From assembly GCA_023433405.1 (NCBI GenBank), contig JAEZCT010000009.1, positions 1 to 20,103 of the forward strand: 20,103 nt of DNA, read 5' to 3'. The position numbers were made by a program, and so were the translations under genes. The notes under the pieces were generated by a model that worked only from the letters and a program-made list of their open reading frames with translations, ran no database searches and was not told the DNA's origin. Source of the DNA: Bacillota bacterium (GTDB taxonomy: Bacteria > Bacillota > Clostridia > Oscillospirales > Ruminococcaceae). Shown in pieces: positions 6,972-14,995 of the stretch; position 1 is the first letter of the stretch, and every line of letters begins with the position of its first letter.

Positions 6972-8452
6972 TATCTCAGTTCCTCCTGTGCCGATTCCAG
7001 CGCGCGAACGACGGCTTTCGCCTTGTTAACGCATTCCTGATATTCACTTTGCGGTACGCTGTCGGCTACAATGCCGCCGCCCGACCGCACAAACACCTTG
7101 CCGTTTTTCTTATATGCAATGCGGATGGCAATGCAGGTATCCAGGTTTCCGGTAAAGTCAAGGTAGCCAATCGCGCCGCCGTAAATGCCCCGTTTGTTGT
7201 TTTCGAGCTTGTTAATAATCTCGCACGCGCGGATTTTTGGCGCGCCCGAAAGGGTCCCCGCAGGCAGCACCGCGTCCACCGCGTCCACCGCGTCCTTGTC
7301 GGGCCGTATCGTTCCCCGCACCGTAGAGCCGATGTGCATTACATGAGAGAAGCGTTCCACACTCATATACTGCTCTACCGCCACGCTGCCAAACCCGCTG
7401 ATCTTGCCAAGGTCGTTGCGCCCAAGATCCACAAGCATATTGTGCTCGGCGCATTCCTTTTCGTCGGCCAGCAGCTCGGCCTCCAGTGTGCTGTCCTCCT
7501 CCGGCGTTTCTCCCCGGGGACGAGTGCCCGCTAAGGGAAAGGTGTGCAGCACGCCGTTTTCCAGCTTCACCAGGGTTTCGGGGGACGCGCCCGCAATCTC
7601 GATATCGTCGCTTGAAAAGTAGAACATATAGGGGGAGGGATTGGTGGTGCGCAGCACGCGGTAGGCGTTTAGCAGGCTTCCCTCATAATCCGCGTCCAAC
7701 CGGTTTGAGAGCACCACCTGAAAGATATCCCCCTCGCGGATGTACTCCTTTGCCCGGGCGACCATCTCGCAGTAGCTTTTTTCATCAAACAGCGCGCGGA
7801 TCGGTGAGAGAATGCGCCCCGGCGCCTCCTTTTTCTCCGCCCCGTTTACAATGAGGTCGGCAAGGGTTTTCAGCTCCGCACCGGCACGGCGGTATTCGGC
7901 AGCAATTTCCGCCTCGTCGCCGCACTGCATATTCACAATAAGTATTATCTTCTGGCGAAAGTTATCAAATACAATCACCTTGTCAAACAGCATCAGGTCA
8001 ACATCCTGAAAGCCCTCCTCATCCGCCGCGTCCAGCTTTAGGGTCGGCTCGGCATATTTGATGTAGTCGTAGGAAAAATACCCCACCAGTCCCCCGGTAA
8101 AGGAGGGCAGGTAGTCAAGGCGCGGGCTGCGGTGCTGGTTTAGCACCTGCCTAATAATTGCCCCCGGGTGCCCCGTTTCCATCGTAACGGTGGTGTCCCC
8201 CCGCAGGGTGAGCCGTCCGTTCGTGCAGGTTAGCTCAAGCTTTGGGTCAAACCCCAAAAAGGTGTATCGCCCCCACTTTTTACTGCTCTGCGCCGATTCC
8301 AGCATGTAGCAATGCCTGCTGACGTTTTGCAGCTTGCGCAGTACGGTAATGGGGGTGCTGCTGTCTGAATACAGCTCGCTGCTGACGGGGATGGTCTTAT
8401 ACAGTCCCGTAGCCGCCAGCTCCTTGGTCTCCGCTAAGGTGGGTCTTGTCAT
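6971..8452 (-). CDS. trpE: Anthranilate synthase component I
   Basis: 493-residue chorismate-utilising enzyme forming anthranilate with TrpG. The N-terminal domain has the MLES motif followed by SSKKWGRYTFLGFDP, the tryptophan-binding region of feedback-inhibited TrpE, so allosteric inhibition is probably retained. The C-terminal catalytic domain has PLAGTRPRG, ECAEHNMLVDLGRNDLG, the HVMHIGSTV histidine segment, PAGTLSGAPK, GGAIGY and VRSGGGIVADS. The start at 8452 gives the usual N-terminus (M-x-RPTLAE). In-frame ATGs at 8464 and 8497 also exist, and 8464 has an AGGA five bases upstream, so a 4-residue longer form is possible. It is the first structural gene after the Trp T-box leader. Confidence 0.96.
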   Translation of the reverse strand: MTRPTLAETKELAATGLYKTIPVSSELYSDSSTPITVLRKLQNVSRHCYMLESAQSSKKWGRYTFLGFDPKLELTCTNGRLTLRGDTTVTMETGHPGAIIRQVLNQHRSPRLDYLPSFTGGLVGYFSYDYIKYAEPTLKLDAADEEGFQDVDLMLFDKVIVFDNFRQKIILIVNMQCGDEAEIAAEYRRAGAELKTLADLIVNGAEKKEAPGRILSPIRALFDEKSYCEMVARAKEYIREGDIFQVVLSNRLDADYEGSLLNAYRVLRTTNPSPYMFYFSSDDIEIAGASPETLVKLENGVLHTFPLAGTRPRGETPEEDSTLEAELLADEKECAEHNMLVDLGRNDLGKISGFGSVAVEQYMSVERFSHVMHIGSTVRGTIRPDKDAVDAVDAVLPAGTLSGAPKIRACEIINKLENNKRGIYGGAIGYLDFTGNLDTCIAIRIAYKKNGKVFVRSGGGIVADSVPQSEYQECVNKAKAVVRALESAQEELR

Positions 8453-8535
8453 AAGAATGACCATTCCTTTCCTGGTACTAATTTTAGCAAAAAGCAAAAC
8501 GGGAAAACATGCGCAAAAGCACGAATTGTAAGGAA

Positions 8536-8644
8536 GCTAATACTAATCTCCTCAAAAAGAGTCCATAAAAATCTGCGTGAAAACCCATAAATTAAAGCTT
8601 TTCACTTGATTTTTATACTCTTTTAAATCGGAAATTAGTATAAG
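8536..8644. repeat. Near-perfect palindromic (MITE-like) element in the trp leader
   Basis: The arms at 8541-8585 and 8597-8642 are reverse complements with few changes. Outer parts are TACTAAT-C/T-TCC, then AAAAGAGT, ATAAAAATC and GTGAAAA pair in the same order, with a loop around CCCATAAATTAAAG. The right end carries the dispersed word AATCGGAAATTAGTAT, and the left end carries ATTAGTATTAGC in inverse. No open reading frame lies within. It sits between the T-box terminator and trpE, so every trp transcript would contain a hairpin of about 45-nt arms. It resembles a miniature inverted-repeat element; no transposase is nearby. Confidence 0.75.
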
Positions 8645-8734
8645 ACAAAAAAGCGATAAGCATAAACCAAAACCCAGGAACTATCGTGTAAAGGTGCCCT
8701 TCGTCCCCCTTTATGTTATAAAAATGGGGAAAAC

Positions 8735-8769
8735 AAAAAAGCCCATCCCTGACATTTCTGCCAAGGACG
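8735..8769 (-). terminator. T-box intrinsic terminator
   Basis: In minus-strand RNA, CGUCCUUG (8762-8769) pairs with CAGGGAUG (8744-8751), with two G-U pairs. GGGC and six U residues (8735-8740) follow. This is the usual CGUCC...GGGAUGGGCUUUUUU layout of T-box terminators. Its 5' arm lies just downstream of the T-box core, with which it competes. Confidence 0.88.
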
Positions 8770-9017
8770 AGCTGTTCACTCGCGGTGCCACCTTGCTTCA
8801 CGGCTTAACGGTAAGCCATGCCCTTTGCGGGATACCAATATATCCCCGGCAACTGACGTATGCCCTCACGTCGCAGAATACTCGGCAAAGCTGCCTTTGA
8901 CTGCGCCCTCAGCGGTCCATTTGATGACCTGTGTTCTGCCCGATTCTCAGCATCGCGGGCTCTCTGTAAGAGCATCATCACCGTTATCTCCGCCTCAACG
9001 GTTTGCAATATGTATTT
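8735..9017 (-). promoter_or_regulatory. Tryptophan T-box riboswitch leader
   Basis: The minus-strand RNA shows the T-box core AAGCAAGGTGGCACCGCG (complement of 8781-8798). Its UGGC (8787-8790) would pair with the free tRNA 3' end, and a terminator follows. Stem I features are visible: the AGAGAG motif (8960-8965), a GATGCTGAGAATCGGGC distal part, and AGAAC...UGG-A-CCGCTGAG. Here UGG (complement of 8917-8919) sits where the specifier codon is expected and matches tRNA-Trp. Mechanism known for the class: uncharged tRNA stabilises the antiterminator and lets RNA polymerase read into trpE. Additional hairpins (GACGT/ACGTC and GGGATA/TATCCC) lie between stem I and the antiterminator. The specifier placement is by eye, without folding. 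Confidence 0.92.
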
Positions 9018-9023
9018 TTTGTA

Positions 9024-9052
9024 AGATTAACACAAACCCTCCGGTTTGTCAA
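9024..9052 (-). promoter_or_regulatory. trp operon promoter
   Basis: A perfect -35 TTGACA (complement of 9047-9052) and TAATCT as -10 (complement of 9024-9029) are separated by 17 bases. This places the transcript start near 9017, directly before the T-box stem I. The -10 matches consensus at three positions, including the important A2 and T6. Confidence 0.7.
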
Positions 9053-9171
9053 CCCGGTTTCGCGCTGCCGCAAAATATTTTTTTGGTACGCAAAACGGGC
9101 ATAGGCGCCGCCGTGCTTGTGCCGCTATGCAAATTAAATGAACGCGCTTCTTCTTTGTCGGGCACTGCTAT

Positions 9172-11874
9172 TTACACCAAAAAAACCTCTATTTCATGCG
9201 TCCTATCCGCACTCAGTGTGTTTAGCTGCTCGCTTTCCAGCACCACACCCAGCCCAAGCGTCCCAAGGTCGGCCTCCTTGCCATCGAGCAGAACCCGGTC
9301 TATCCGGTATACGCCATACTCCTTTTTGTACTCATTGCGGTAAACCACCCGGTACTCCCTGCCCCCAAAGGGGAAGTCTGCCGCCGCCTGTCCGCCCTCG
9401 TCAAACTGCTCCGCGCACAGCTTTGGTTCCAACACAAGGTCGCCAAAATAGCCCCGCGCGCCAAACATCTGGGTAAGCACGGTAAAGGTCAGCCAGCTTG
9501 CCGCGCCGCTAAGGTAGGGATACATCCCCCGCCCCTTGGGGTCGAAATACTCAGGGATGCCGGGGTAGATGCGGCTCTTTTTAAAGTCGGCGCAGTGCCG
9601 GTACAGCGCGCTGATTAGCCGGTACCCCTCCCTGACAAAGCCACGGATATACAGCGCGAAGGCGTACATCACATTCATCTGCGAAAACACCGCCCCGTTT
9701 TCCTTATGTCCGTAGGCATAGGCAAACAGGTGACCAAGGTTTGCTTTCAGCTCGCCAAAATCGGTATTCAAGCGGTACCCGCAGATGTTCGCGCTAAAGA
9801 GATAGCGCTCGGCGGCCGCCATCATCTCTGCCGCCTGCTCCCGGGTTGCCACGCCCCCAATTAGGGCAAACACCTGCGCCGTGAGCGTCATGCGCACGCC
9901 GTTTTGGTGATCCCCCTCCACCCGCTCCCCGGCGTTGTCGTAGTACCCGTTGTACCAGCTGGCACCGCCCCGGCTGGTAATAAACTCCTGCCGCCGCAGA
10001 TGGGCAAGCAGCCAATCCGCCTTTTGGGTGAGGTTTGCTATCATATCCTCCAGCGGCACCTGCACGGCCTTGCCAAGCAGGGTATGGGGGCAGCCCTCCA
10101 GAAAGCGCCCGAGCTGCGATCGCTTATAGGCATAGGACTGAAAGTTCGCCCCAGCCCTCAGGTCATCAAGCAGAATCAGCGTCTGCTCAGAAAGCCGCGC
10201 GAAAGAAACCCCGCTTACCCGCAGGCGGTTAAGCAGCTCCACCAGGCAGGTGATGTTGCCGCAGTATAGGTAGGTAAGCGCCGCGCTTTCTCCGCGCTCC
10301 GCCGCCATATCGTTATTCCAATCCGCGTGCTCCAGCCTTAGGATGTTATGCTCCCCCACATTGTAAAACGCCGAAAGGTTTTCAACCAGCAGGTGCTCGA
10401 GCACCGTGCCGTAATACACCTTGCCATCCTCACCACGCAGCTCACATCCCATATGGGGCTGCCACGCCTCATCGCGCACGGCCGCGCGTTGGATAGCGCC
10501 ATCCTTAAAGTACGGCAGTTTTTCAAGCAAAAACGCGAGATCTCCGGTTTGGTCTATATACTGCCGCACGGCAATGAGTGGCCAAACCCCATGGTCCATG
10601 TAAACACGGGGATTGTCACCGCATTCCGCCGCAAAATCGCCCGCTTTTCCCCTTACTCCAATTGCATTGGTGCCGTCAAAGCGCACCCCCCTAAAGCTTT
10701 CGAGCATAAGCTCGCGCACTCCGGCGCTATCCATCAGCAGCCTGGCGAGATAATCCTGCCACAGGTCGTTCCAGTCGCGCCCGCCCCCGCCGCAATGACG
10801 CCTGGAAAGGTAGGCGCAGCCGCACATGCGCCCAAGCTCCGGCTGCAGGGACACCCAGCGCAGCCATTGGTTCGCCCGCTCGTCGCCGGTGTGAAAATGG
10901 ATGCACAGCCGCTTCTGCCAGCTTTCTCTTGATTTGCGAAGGCTGTTTTCAAAGCCCTCGGCGGTAAGGTACCTGTGGCACAGCGTCGTAAAATCGCCGC
11001 CCTCCGGCTCAATCATTACCGCTACGATATACTCCGCGCGTTCTCCGGGGGCGAGGGCTTTCGTTGCAAACTGCATTGCCCCCACCGCCTCGCAGCCCCC
11101 CAGCGTATCCCCCGGGCGGCGGGTAAAGTTGCCGCCAATACTCTGGGGGTTTGCAAAGCTGCCCCCCTCGCCGATAAACTCCGCCGCCGAGGGGCAAAAG
11201 CCAACGGGAGCCTCGCCATCCCCCTCGGCGGCAAACACCCCGTACGCCGTCCGGTTTTCTTCGTGCCTGCCTTCATGAAAGCGAAGAACAGGTGTCAGGC
11301 AAATGCCGCAAGCCGTAACCGTCACCCGGTGCAGCAGGGAGGTGACGTGACGGTGATCGCGCAGATGCTCCGCGCCGCGCCCGAACAGCGGTACCGCCGC
11401 ATATGGCTTAAAGCAAACCGGCTCCTTGCCGGTATTAGTAATTACCACCCGGGTAAGCTCCACCCGGTCGCCCTCCGGCACAAAGCTTGTAACCTCACTG
11501 GTTACGCCGAGCTCGCAGCTTTGGCGCGTCACGGTCTGCCACAAAAAACCCGCCTCCAGACGGGTGGGCTCCTTTGCGGTAAACCTTTTCGCCTCTTGAA
11601 CAGAAGAAACGCCCGTGGCGCTCCACGCGCCCAAGGCGTCAAAATACAACCAGAAATTACGGGACGACCTGTTGTTGTGCAGGTCGTATACGGTTACGGG
11701 CAGCAGGGCATAGGTGTCGTCGTCCAGCTTACAGTCGCCGCCAAGCTGCGGCGTGACGCAGGATATCAGCCCGCTTTGATTGACAAGCGGAAGATACAGC
11801 CCGGTACTCAGCTCCGGGTCATCCAGCGCAAATTCTCCCGTAGACGCAATAAACCTCCATGTTTTTTCCTTCAT
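9172..11874 (-). CDS. GH94 family glycoside phosphorylase
   Basis: 900-residue cytoplasmic enzyme of the cellobiose-phosphorylase (formerly GT36) type, which splits a beta-glucoside with phosphate to give a sugar 1-phosphate. An N-terminal beta-sandwich (about residues 1-310) precedes the (alpha/alpha)6 barrel. Barrel signatures include RDWNDLWQDYLARLL (about 366-380), YMDHGVWPLIAV, and EHADWNND (about 515-522), whose Asp aligns with the proposed proton donor of GH94 phosphorylases, followed by RGESAAL. The RDW-DLWQD form recalls laminaribiose- or oligoglucan-type members more than cellobiose phosphorylase, but the substrate cannot be settled by eye. The start at 11874 has AAGGAGA seven bases upstream; an in-frame ATG at 11958 would lie at the predicted transcript start. 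No sugar transporter is adjacent. Confidence 0.88.
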   Translation of the reverse strand: MKEKTWRFIASTGEFALDDPELSTGLYLPLVNQSGLISCVTPQLGGDCKLDDDTYALLPVTVYDLHNNRSSRNFWLYFDALGAWSATGVSSVQEAKRFTAKEPTRLEAGFLWQTVTRQSCELGVTSEVTSFVPEGDRVELTRVVITNTGKEPVCFKPYAAVPLFGRGAEHLRDHRHVTSLLHRVTVTACGICLTPVLRFHEGRHEENRTAYGVFAAEGDGEAPVGFCPSAAEFIGEGGSFANPQSIGGNFTRRPGDTLGGCEAVGAMQFATKALAPGERAEYIVAVMIEPEGGDFTTLCHRYLTAEGFENSLRKSRESWQKRLCIHFHTGDERANQWLRWVSLQPELGRMCGCAYLSRRHCGGGGRDWNDLWQDYLARLLMDSAGVRELMLESFRGVRFDGTNAIGVRGKAGDFAAECGDNPRVYMDHGVWPLIAVRQYIDQTGDLAFLLEKLPYFKDGAIQRAAVRDEAWQPHMGCELRGEDGKVYYGTVLEHLLVENLSAFYNVGEHNILRLEHADWNNDMAAERGESAALTYLYCGNITCLVELLNRLRVSGVSFARLSEQTLILLDDLRAGANFQSYAYKRSQLGRFLEGCPHTLLGKAVQVPLEDMIANLTQKADWLLAHLRRQEFITSRGGASWYNGYYDNAGERVEGDHQNGVRMTLTAQVFALIGGVATREQAAEMMAAAERYLFSANICGYRLNTDFGELKANLGHLFAYAYGHKENGAVFSQMNVMYAFALYIRGFVREGYRLISALYRHCADFKKSRIYPGIPEYFDPKGRGMYPYLSGAASWLTFTVLTQMFGARGYFGDLVLEPKLCAEQFDEGGQAAADFPFGGREYRVVYRNEYKKEYGVYRIDRVLLDGKEADLGTLGLGVVLESEQLNTLSADRTHEIEVFLV

Positions 11875-11964
11875 GGCCAATCTCCTTCTTGTCCATTCCC
11901 GGTGTGCATTGTGCAAAACGTCCAAATACGGTCCAAAGAAAAAGGCTCTGGCTGGCATATATTT

Positions 11965-11993
11965 AGAATAATGATTTATGACCGGATTGTCAA
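11965..11993 (-). promoter_or_regulatory. Promoter of the GH94 gene
   Basis: Perfect -35 TTGACA (complement of 11988-11993), 17-base spacer, and -10 TATTCT (4/6, complement of 11965-11970). The predicted transcript starts near 11958, giving an 84-nt leader. The spacer 11875-12287 otherwise holds this promoter, the divergent promoter at 12155-12183, and AT-rich sequence in which I see nothing else. Confidence 0.7.
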
Positions 11994-12154
11994 TGAGAAT
12001 AATCCACGGTTTTTGCCCTCCTGCAACGAAAACATTTTACCCGCCAGTCACAAAATTTTTCCCTATATCTTTGAATAACCTCTATTTCTGCCTTTTGACG
12101 CTCCGCGCTAAAGCACTAAACCGCGACAAGTTTTCAGGCTCGACAAAAAATACA

Positions 12155-12183
12155 TTTATGTAAGGCGCAAAAGCTGTTATAAT
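12155..12183 (+). promoter_or_regulatory. Probable promoter of the alkylation-repair pair
   Basis: A perfect -10 TATAAT at 12178-12183 lies 17 bases after a weak -35 TTTATG (3/6) at 12155-12160, about 105 bases before the first gene. No clear operator or Ada-box-like element could be identified. Confidence 0.55.
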
Positions 12184-12287
12184 AAAGCTGAAATGCAATA
12201 TTTAAAGTACTTTTGCTGATCCACTCAAAAAATACGAGCTTGTGTTTTAAGAACCTCAAACATATACTCTTATGGGGGGAATGACGA

Positions 12288-12767
12288 ATGACTTCTTTGA
12301 CTGTCGATACCCTGCTGGGAAGAATCCTGCTTGTTGAACAGGACGGGGCGCTTATCCGCGCACATTTTGCTTCTTCCTTCGGGGAGGAGCGGCCGCCCGC
12401 CAATGACCGCACGGAGCTGCTAAGCCTTGCCGAGCAGGAGCTGTTGCGCTACTTTAACGGCAGGCTAACGCACTTTACCGTTCCGCTGCGCCCCGAGGGC
12501 ACCCCCTTTATGCGCAGGGTATGGGGCGCGCTGCTGGATATTCCCTATGGTGCCACCGCCACCTACGGTGCCGTCGCCGCCATGGCGGGCAGCCCTAAGG
12601 GGTCACGCGCGGCGGGGCTTGCCTGCAACCGCAACCCGCTGCCCATTTTTATCCCCTGCCACCGGGTGCTTGGGGCAAACGGCTCCCTGACGGGGTACGC
12701 CGGGGGAATGGAGAACAAGCGCCGCTTGCTGGAGCTTGAAACAGCGCACGCGGGAGCCTTTGCATGA
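12288..12767 (+). CDS. ogt: Methylated-DNA--[protein]-cysteine S-methyltransferase
   Basis: 159-residue suicide repair protein moving methyl or other alkyl groups from O6-alkylguanine (and O4-alkylthymine) to its own cysteine. The active-site motif PCHRVLG is at 123-129 with acceptor C124. Before it come the DNA-binding helix region IPYGATATYGAVA and RAAGLACNRNP (arginine finger and Asn hinge). TGYAGG follows. The family commonly reads A-x-x-x-NP after RAVG, so this is normal apart from a Cys at 113. Length is typical of stand-alone Ogt, without an Ada regulatory domain. The ATG follows TATGGGGGGA. The stop overlaps the next gene start as ATGA, indicating translational coupling. Confidence 0.96.
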   Translation: MTSLTVDTLLGRILLVEQDGALIRAHFASSFGEERPPANDRTELLSLAEQELLRYFNGRLTHFTVPLRPEGTPFMRRVWGALLDIPYGATATYGAVAAMAGSPKGSRAAGLACNRNPLPIFIPCHRVLGANGSLTGYAGGMENKRRLLELETAHAGAFA

Positions 12768-13453
12768 GCTGCACCGTACCTGTGACAGCCGACCCGAATA
12801 CGGTGGCTGTTTTTGAGGGTTTACCAGAACTTTTTTCGCATTTATTACATAGCTATGGCAAACGGAACTGGTGGCCAGCGAAAAGCCCGTTTGAAATGAT
12901 GGTGGGCGCAATCCTGACGCAAAATACGGCATGGGGCAATGTGGAGCGCGCCATAGATTCCTTTGGCGAATGCCTTACCCCTCAGTTTATACTGAGCTGT
13001 GAGGATAGCCGGCTTGGGGAGATTATCCGCCCGAGCGGCTATTATAACCAAAAGGCGGCGCGCCTAAAAACACTGGCGCGCTGGTTTGAGGGCTACGGCT
13101 TTGATATCGGCCGCGTTCGCGCCATGCCCGCCGAGCTGCTGCGCGCCGAGCTGCTTGCCCTAAACGGCGTGGGACACGAAACAGCCTATTGCCTGCTGCT
13201 ATATGCCTTTGATAAGCCTTTTTTTGTGGTGGATGCCTACACCCGCCGCCTCTTTTCAAGGCTTGGCTTTTCCGTGCCCAAGGAGTATGACGCGTTTCGC
13301 TGTACCATAGAAGCGAGCCTGCCCAAGGAGCTTTATTTGTACAACGAGTTCCACGCCCTCATCGTCCAGCACGCAAAGGAGCGGTGCAGGGCAAAGCCTG
13401 TATGTGCGGGCTGCCCGCTGCTTGAGCGGTGCGGCTACCCGGGGCGGGGCTAA
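12764..13453 (+). CDS. EndoIII-like HhH-GPD DNA glycosylase, probably monofunctional
   Basis: 229-residue base-excision-repair glycosylase. SPFEMMVGAILTQNTAW (41-57) and the helix-hairpin-helix LNGVGHETA (133-141) are followed by the catalytic Asp, D157, in VVDAYTRR. Four cysteines (C-x5-C-x2-C-x5-C) near the C-terminus should bind a [4Fe-4S] cluster. In classical endonuclease III the HhH carries a lysine (GVGRKTA) used for beta-lyase chemistry. Here that position is E139, so strand-cleaving activity is not expected. Such proteins resemble the alkyl-base (3-methyladenine) or mismatch glycosylase branches. Coupled translation with ogt supports a role in alkylation repair, but the base removed is not shown by the sequence. 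Confidence 0.9.
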   Translation: MSCTVPVTADPNTVAVFEGLPELFSHLLHSYGKRNWWPAKSPFEMMVGAILTQNTAWGNVERAIDSFGECLTPQFILSCEDSRLGEIIRPSGYYNQKAARLKTLARWFEGYGFDIGRVRAMPAELLRAELLALNGVGHETAYCLLLYAFDKPFFVVDAYTRRLFSRLGFSVPKEYDAFRCTIEASLPKELYLYNEFHALIVQHAKERCRAKPVCAGCPLLERCGYPGRG

Positions 13454-13534
13454 AATACCTGCCGCAGGGCAATAGGTAAAACGAAAAACCGCATCACTCC
13501 TAAGCGGGAATTAAACAGGAGGGCGGCTTGCCAA

Positions 13535-14935
13535 ATGCTGCGCTTTCAACAGTCTGATAATACAACCGCCGACCACATTCAGCCCGCTATAGCCGCGATG
13601 ATGCAGCGCCTTGCCGCGCTTGGGGTAAACCTGCATGGCTTTAGCCTCGTTTACAAGGGGGAGGTTTTAGCGGAGCGCTATTACCAGCCCTTTTGCGCTC
13701 ATACGCCGCATCGCATGTACTCTGCGGCTAAAACCCTCACCGGCATTGGCATAGGGGTTCTTGCCCGCGCGGGGGCGGTTGCGCCGGATGATGCGGTTTG
13801 CGGCTATTTCCCCAAAGAATGTGGGGCAAATCCTCACCCTTATACCGCAATGACCACCATCCGCGATTTGCTTACCATGACCTCACCCCACTCCTCCACC
13901 ACCTTTAAGCGGTATGACGGCAGCTGGGTGGAGTCCTTTTTTCGCCTTGCGCCCGACCATGTGCCCGGTACGGTGTTTGCCTACGATACCTCCGCCACCC
14001 ATGTGCTGGGCGCGTTAATTGAAAAACTAAGCGGTATGGAGCTTGCCGCGTATCTGAATGCGGCGGCATTTTCACCGCTTGAGCTTTCCTCCTCCTTTCG
14101 CTTTCTAAAAGATCCCTATGGTGTATCCAAGGGCGGGTCCGGCTTAATGGGAACCCTGCGGGATTTTGTTAAAATAGCGTGGCTGCTTACCTCCGGCGGC
14201 GTATGGGGCGGCACTCCGCTGTTACCCATGGGGTTTGTCGAGCAGGCCGCCGCCAAACAGGTTCCCACCGATTTTTTACCCATGCCGGAAGAACGCCACG
14301 GCTATGGCTGGCAGGTATGGCGCACGCGTAAGAACGGCTTCGTACTGTATGGCATGGGCGGTCAGCTGGCGTTTTGTCTGCCGGAGGATGGCCTTACCTT
14401 TGTCACCATAGCCGACACCATAGCCAGCTTTACCGGTGTGCATGACATTCACCGCGCGTTTTGGGAGCTTATTTACCCCTGTGTTACGGGGTACACTCCC
14501 CACGCCGCTGCCGCTGCGAGCCCCTCGGTTTTAACGGTAAACGGCAGGGCGGATTCTCCCTTGCTTGCGCAGATAAACGGACGGCACTGCCGCATGGATT
14601 CAAACAGCTGGGGGCTTGAAGCCCTTCGTTTTAGCTTCGGGGAAGGGGAGGGCTGCCTTGAGGCTGCCATCTCAGGAGAACCCTATCTCATTCCGTTTGG
14701 ATTTGGCAGAGCGGTCAGCGGCAGCCTTCGCGGTATTCCGCTTCTTTCTTCGGGAGGCTGGCTCAGTGACAGCACGCTTGGTGTGCGCGTCAGCTTTGTT
14801 GGGGAGGAGCTGGGGGAATCGATTATTACCGTGGGGTTTCGCGGACAGCATCTCACTGCCTTCGCGCGGCAATCCGGCGAATACGCCGCTAAGTTCCCAA
14901 AGGGATATGTAAGCGGAGAAATGGTATCGCCATAG
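13535..14935 (+). CDS. Class-C beta-lactamase-like serine hydrolase
   Basis: 466-residue protein of the beta-lactamase/PBP-like serine hydrolase family. The nucleophile motif is S63-A-A-K66 in MYSAAKTLTG. The second motif is at Y150 (FAYDTSATHVLG), and the third, KTG-like box is replaced by YGMGGQ, as in many esterase/peptidase relatives. No signal peptide or membrane segment is present, so it is predicted cytoplasmic, unlike true beta-lactamases. It is therefore more likely an esterase or D-amino-peptidase-type enzyme than a resistance gene. The last 130 or so residues form an extra beta-rich part of unknown role. AGGAGGG lies 11 bases before the ATG. It is 81 bp after the glycosylase gene and could be read from the same transcript. 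A strong terminator follows. Confidence 0.87.
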   Translation: MLRFQQSDNTTADHIQPAIAAMMQRLAALGVNLHGFSLVYKGEVLAERYYQPFCAHTPHRMYSAAKTLTGIGIGVLARAGAVAPDDAVCGYFPKECGANPHPYTAMTTIRDLLTMTSPHSSTTFKRYDGSWVESFFRLAPDHVPGTVFAYDTSATHVLGALIEKLSGMELAAYLNAAAFSPLELSSSFRFLKDPYGVSKGGSGLMGTLRDFVKIAWLLTSGGVWGGTPLLPMGFVEQAAAKQVPTDFLPMPEERHGYGWQVWRTRKNGFVLYGMGGQLAFCLPEDGLTFVTIADTIASFTGVHDIHRAFWELIYPCVTGYTPHAAAAASPSVLTVNGRADSPLLAQINGRHCRMDSNSWGLEALRFSFGEGEGCLEAAISGEPYLIPFGFGRAVSGSLRGIPLLSSGGWLSDSTLGVRVSFVGEELGESIITVGFRGQHLTAFARQSGEYAAKFPKGYVSGEMVSP

Positions 14936-14995
14936 CCTACCCGACCGGGATGAAACAACGCTAACGCTACGCATCACTTTCTGTATCCACTTATA

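Noticed and set aside
8613..8801. Possible Trp leader peptide upstream of trpE
   Set aside because: The frame overlaps the T-box core and terminator, has only one Trp and no Trp-Trp run, and the T-box already explains the regulation.
8841..8858. Second UGG in the GGGATA/TATCCC hairpin as the T-box specifier
   Set aside because: The specifier is expected in the 3' side of stem I, where UGG-A-CCGCTGAG at 8907-8919 fits the class pattern. The second one sits in a simple hairpin loop downstream.
9053..9171. Terminator for the GH94 gene (GCATAG...CTATGC inverted repeat)
   Set aside because: Only six pairs at the base with mismatches inside, a long loop and a four-base T-run. Not convincing.
10975..12078. 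367-codon open frame on the plus strand opposite the GH94 gene
   Set aside because: It lies antisense to a well-supported GH94 gene, has no recognisable domain, and is basic and low-complexity as expected for a GC-rich shadow frame.
13535..14935. Antibiotic-resistance beta-lactamase
   Set aside because: No signal peptide and no KTG box. The sequence fits the broad serine hydrolase family, so resistance is not supported.
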